A stretch of 64,000 nt of DNA. Source: Betaproteobacteria bacterium CG2_30_68_42 (GTDB taxonomy: Bacteria; Pseudomonadota; Gammaproteobacteria; Burkholderiales; Rhodocyclaceae). A program made the translations under genes and the position numbers. Shown here in pieces: positions 61,193 to 64,000 of the stretch (positions are counted from its first letter, which is position 1; every line of letters begins with the position of its first letter). The stretch covers positions 61,623 through 125,622 of the forward strand of contig MNXU01000038.1 in the NCBI GenBank assembly GCA_001872285.1. The letters are read 5' to 3'. A model generated the notes under the pieces. The model saw only the letters and a list, made by a program, of their open reading frames with translations. It ran no database searches and was not told the origin of the DNA.

Positions 61193-61817
61193 GGCGCTGC
61201 CTGTAGGCGCGGATCGCTTCGAGGCTGCCGGCGAGATCTTCGCGGCCCGCCAGATAAGCGATCAGGTCGTCGAGGGTGGCGACGGCTGCCACCGGAATGC
61301 CGTAGAGCGCGCGCACTTCCTGGACCGCCGATCGGCTGCCGGAGCCGCGTTCCATGCGGTCGAGCGCGATCACGACCCCGCAGGGCCGCGCTCCGGCCGC
61401 GCTGATCCGCTCGACCGATTCGCGCACGGAAGTGCCGGCCGAGATGACGTCGTCTACGATCAGCACGCGCCCGCGCGGGCGCGCGCCGATCAGCAGGCCC
61501 TTCTCGCCGTGATCCTTGGCTTCCTTGCGGTTGAAGCAGAACGGCACGTTGCGCCCGCGCGCGGCGAGCGCCACCGCGGTCGCGGCCGCGAGCGCGATGC
61601 CCTTGTAGGCGGGCCCGAACAGCATGTCGAAGGCGATCCCGCAGGCGAGGATGGCGCGCGCATAGAAGTCGGCCAGCCGGCCGAGCGAGGCACCGTCGTC
61701 GAACAGCCCCGAATCGAAAAAATACGGTGACATGCGCCCGGCCTTGGTCCTGAACTCGCCGAAACGCAGCACGCCTTTTCCCAAGGCGAACTCGATGAAT
61801 TGCCGGCTAAAATCCAT
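61173..61817 (-). CDS. pyrE: Orotate phosphoribosyltransferase
   Basis: Converts orotate and PRPP to OMP in pyrimidine synthesis. The 214-residue product has the PRPP-binding signature VLIVDDVISAGTSVRESVER, the loop FNRKEAKDHGEKGLLIGARP with the catalytic lysines, and SPYFFDSGLFDDGASLGRLA. The ATG at 61817 (MDFSRQFIEFALGKGVLRFG) is the usual family start; one at 61841 would add eight charged residues. It is divergent from the exonuclease gene with only 30 bp between starts. Confidence 0.96.
   Translation of the reverse strand: MDFSRQFIEFALGKGVLRFGEFRTKAGRMSPYFFDSGLFDDGASLGRLADFYARAILACGIAFDMLFGPAYKGIALAAATAVALAARGRNVPFCFNRKEAKDHGEKGLLIGARPRGRVLIVDDVISAGTSVRESVERISAAGARPCGVVIALDRMERGSGSRSAVQEVRALYGIPVAAVATLDDLIAYLAGREDLAGSLEAIRAYRQRHGADAA
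61808..61813 (+). promoter_or_regulatory. Possible -10 element for the exonuclease III gene
   Basis: TAAAAT lies 34 bp before the ATG at 61848, overlapping the first codons of the divergent pyrE. The -35 region is weak (GGCGAA at 17 bp). The short divergent gap leaves few other options. Confidence 0.4.
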
Positions 61818-61847
61818 CTCTTTTTCACGCTCGCGATCCACGCTTCG

Positions 61848-62669
61848 ATGTTACGCGTTGTCTCTCTCAACCTCAACGGAATCCGTTCCGCGTCCGTGAA
61901 GGGTTTCTTCGACTGGCTCGCGTGCTGCGACGCCGACATCGTCTGCGTGCAGGAGCTGAAGGCGCAGGCCGCGGATCTCGGCAGCGCGATGCTCGCGCCG
62001 CCGGAATGGCATGGCCGCTTCCACTTCGCCGCGAAGAAAGGCTACAGCGGCGTGGCGATCTACTCGCGAGCCCGCCCCACCCGCGTCGTCGAGGGAACGG
62101 GGATCCCTGAGTTCGACCGCGAGGGGCGAGCGCTGCGCGCGGATTTCGGGCGCCTCTCGGTCGTCTCGCTCTACCTGCCTTCGGGCTCGAGTTCGCCCGA
62201 GCGCCAGCAAGCCAAGTTCCGCTTCATGGAGGCGTTCGCGCCCAGACTGAAAGAGCTGGCGCGCGAGGGACGTGAGGTCCTGCTGTGCGGAGACTGGAAC
62301 ATCGCGCACCGCGAGATCGACCTCAGGAACTGGCGCGCGAACCGGAAGAACTCGGGCTTCCTGCCCGAAGAGCGCGCCTGGCTGAGCCGGGTGTTCGACG
62401 AATTCGGCTGGGTCGACGTCTTCCGCCGTCTCGACCCCCGGCCCGGCCAATACACCTGGTGGTCCAACCGCGGCCAGGCATGGGCGAAGAACGTGGGCTG
62501 GCGCATCGACTACCATATCGCCACACCCGGACTCGCGGCGCGCGCCCGCCGCGCCGAGATCTACAAGGAACGGCGTTTCAGCGACCATGCACCGCTGACG
62601 ATCGACTATGCATGGCCGGTGCGCCGGCGCGCGGCACCTCTCACCCACCGAAAGGACGACCTCCGATGA
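61848..62669 (+). CDS. xthA: Exodeoxyribonuclease III
   Basis: AP endonuclease and 3'-5' exonuclease of base-excision repair, 273 residues. Catalytic motifs of the EEP family are intact: SLNLNGIRSA, CVQELKAQ, LCGDWNIAHREIDLRNW, and the C-terminal SDHAPLTIDY. The WWSNRGQAWAKNVGWRIDYH stretch is also typical. The ATG at 61848 (MLRVVSLNLNG) is chosen over 61800. Its stop overlaps the next gene's ATG by 4 bp. Confidence 0.95.
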   Translation: MLRVVSLNLNGIRSASVKGFFDWLACCDADIVCVQELKAQAADLGSAMLAPPEWHGRFHFAAKKGYSGVAIYSRARPTRVVEGTGIPEFDREGRALRADFGRLSVVSLYLPSGSSSPERQQAKFRFMEAFAPRLKELAREGREVLLCGDWNIAHREIDLRNWRANRKNSGFLPEERAWLSRVFDEFGWVDVFRRLDPRPGQYTWWSNRGQAWAKNVGWRIDYHIATPGLAARARRAEIYKERRFSDHAPLTIDYAWPVRRRAAPLTHRKDDLR

Positions 62670-63844
62670 AGGCACTCGCGGCACTCTTTTTTCTCCTCCT
62701 CCCGGTCAGTCAGACGACGGCCGCACCGCCTGCGGCGCGTGGAGTGAGCGGCGAGGAGATCATCGTCGGCTCGATCCAGGATCTCTCGGGTCCGATCGCC
62801 GCGCTGGGCGTTCATTTCCGCAACGGCCTCGAGATGCGCTTCGACGAGGAGAACGCGCGCGGCGGCATCCACGGGCGCCGCATCCGCTTCATCGTCGAGG
62901 ACTCCGGCTACGACCCCAAGCGCGCCGTGCTCGCGGCGCAGAAGCTCATCGGGCGCGACCGCGTGTTCGCGCTGATCAACGATCTCGGCTCGCCGGTGGT
63001 GATGGCCACGATGCCGATGGCGCTCGAGCACGGCGTGCTTCACCTGTTTCCGGGCGCGCCGCTCGCCGCGACCTACGAGCCCGTGCATCCGCTCAAGTTC
63101 CAGATCTTCGCGCCTTATTCGGTCACCACGCCGATCGCCCTGCGCCACCTGCTGGCGAGCGGCGGCTACAGGAGGCCGGGGATCCTGTACCAGGACGACG
63201 ACTTCGGCCACGAAGTGCTCAAGGGCTTCGAGGCGACGGCGCGCGCGCTCGGCCTTCCAGTGTGCGAGAAGACCAGCTACAAGCGCGGCGCGACCGATTT
63301 CTCCTCGCAGATCGCACGGCTGAAGGCCGCGGGCTGCGATTTCCTCACACTGGCCACCGTGGTTCGGGAGACCGTGGCCGCAGTCTCCACCGCACGCCGC
63401 GCCGGCTGGCAGGTGCCGGTTCTGGTCACCACCGCCGCCTACAGCGCGCAGATCCACCAGCTCGGCGGTGCGGCGATGGAAGGACTCTACGGCGTGGCGC
63501 AGGTGCCGCACCCCTACCCCGACGCATCCAATCCGGAGCTCAGCGCCTGGATCGGCCGCTATGCCAGGCGCTTCGGAGTGGAACCCAACACCTGGAGCGT
63601 CCAGGCCTGGCTGAGCGCCGAGCTGTTCATCCGCGCGGCGCGCAAGGCCGGACCGCAACTGGACGCCGCGCGCCTCTCCGCGGCGCTCGAGACCCTTTCC
63701 ACGCCGCCCGACTTCTTCGGCAGCCCCGGTTTCGTGTTCACTCCCGCCGATCACCTGGGAATGCGCAGCGCGCGCATCGTGAGAATCCGCAACGGGCGCT
63801 GGGAAAACCTCAGCGGCTATCTCGGTTTGTCGGCGCGCGAGTGA
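62666..63844 (+). CDS. ABC transporter substrate-binding protein, Liv type
   Basis: A 392-residue periplasmic type I binding protein (LivK/UrtA-like) with signal peptide (about 1-22, LAALFFLLLPVSQTTAA). It opens GEEIIVGSIQDLSGPIAALG and continues NGLEMRFDEENARGGIHGRR, a standard Peripla_BP_6 pattern. Substrates of this family include branched-chain amino acids, amides, urea and aromatic acids; none can be chosen here. It is coupled to xthA by an ATGA overlap, an unusual partner, and no permease or ATPase gene follows in the window. Confidence 0.9.
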   Translation: MKALAALFFLLLPVSQTTAAPPAARGVSGEEIIVGSIQDLSGPIAALGVHFRNGLEMRFDEENARGGIHGRRIRFIVEDSGYDPKRAVLAAQKLIGRDRVFALINDLGSPVVMATMPMALEHGVLHLFPGAPLAATYEPVHPLKFQIFAPYSVTTPIALRHLLASGGYRRPGILYQDDDFGHEVLKGFEATARALGLPVCEKTSYKRGATDFSSQIARLKAAGCDFLTLATVVRETVAAVSTARRAGWQVPVLVTTAAYSAQIHQLGGAAMEGLYGVAQVPHPYPDASNPELSAWIGRYARRFGVEPNTWSVQAWLSAELFIRAARKAGPQLDAARLSAALETLSTPPDFFGSPGFVFTPADHLGMRSARIVRIRNGRWENLSGYLGLSARE

Positions 63845-64000
63845 TCCGCGGCGGGCCCGCCGCGAGATCGAGCCCGAAGCAGACGCGCTCTTCGGGCGCG
63901 TCGGCGCCGTAGAGGGCGATCTCCACGAACCCGAGCGCCGGGTAGAGAGCGCGCGCGCCTCGCGCGTGCCCCCAGAACCGGCTCGGTCGCTCATCGCCCG
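63810..64000 (-). CDS. Probable GNAT acetyltransferase, C-terminal part (truncated by window edge)
   Basis: The minus-strand frame entering from the right edge reads RALYPALGFVEIALYGADAP and then EERVCFGLDL before a stop at 63810. This resembles the last beta strand and C-terminus of GNAT N-acetyltransferases (A-LY-SLGF-EI...LDL). It overlaps the end of the Liv-type gene by 35 bp. Only about 63 codons are visible, so family and completeness are uncertain. Confidence 0.5.
   Translation of the reverse strand, partial: GDERPSRFWGHARGARALYPALGFVEIALYGADAPEERVCFGLDLAAGPPRITRAPTNRDSR

Overview
GC-rich chromosomal window from what is very probably a betaproteobacterium. The evidence is gene order: mreBCD-mrdA-rodA-rlpA-dacA-dat-ybeD-lipB-lipA runs straight into mnmG-rsmG-parA-parB-atpIBEFHAGDC, followed by ubiJ, ubiE and phoBR. 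The genus cannot be named from the sequence. Coding density is very high and most genes overlap or abut. I saw no rRNA, tRNA, CRISPR array or prophage.

Layout. 1-8.7 kb: cell shape and peptidoglycan genes (5'-truncated mreB at the left edge). 8.7-10.7 kb: lipoate synthesis. 10.7-15.1 kb: tRNA/rRNA modification and chromosome partitioning. 15.1-22.1 kb: F1Fo ATP synthase with a clear sigma70-type promoter. 22.1-26.8 kb: ubiquinone genes, a Tim44-like protein, a DUF971 protein and PhoBR. 26.8-30.4 kb: two paralogous proteins of unknown function with PilZ-like C-terminal features, plus a HIT protein. 30.5-32.7 kb: cation/proton antiporter with a universal stress protein, bracketed by a near-identical 22-bp direct repeat. 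32.7-39.5 kb: a very large FAD/Fe-S oxidoreductase, a heme protein, EVE, TauE and YceI proteins. 39.5-44.1 kb: an ABC importer cassette beside a decayed IS transposase, its binding-protein gene cut by an in-frame stop. 44.3-60.0 kb: the main accessory block, a divergent malonate/methylmalonate/propionate locus. 60-64 kb: small unknowns, pyrE, exonuclease III, a Liv-type binding protein and a truncated GNAT-like gene.

How the main block could work (inferred): a TRAP transporter (DctPQM) imports a dicarboxylate, MatB activates malonate or methylmalonate to the CoA thioester, and malonyl-CoA decarboxylase yields acetyl-CoA or propionyl-CoA. The divergent operon (methylmalonyl-CoA mutase, MeaB, propionyl-CoA carboxylase beta and alpha) carries propionyl-CoA to succinyl-CoA. 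Two FCD-type GntR regulators sit at the heads of the leftward units, each next to an AT-rich inverted repeat that overlaps promoter-like hexamers. No epimerase gene is present in the window.

Genome-scale oddities: several intergenic imperfect palindromes of 100-200 bp, three of them inside the mutase/carboxylase operon; a frameshift in the normally essential mrdA; and an amber stop in an ABC binding protein. The last two could be sequence errors.
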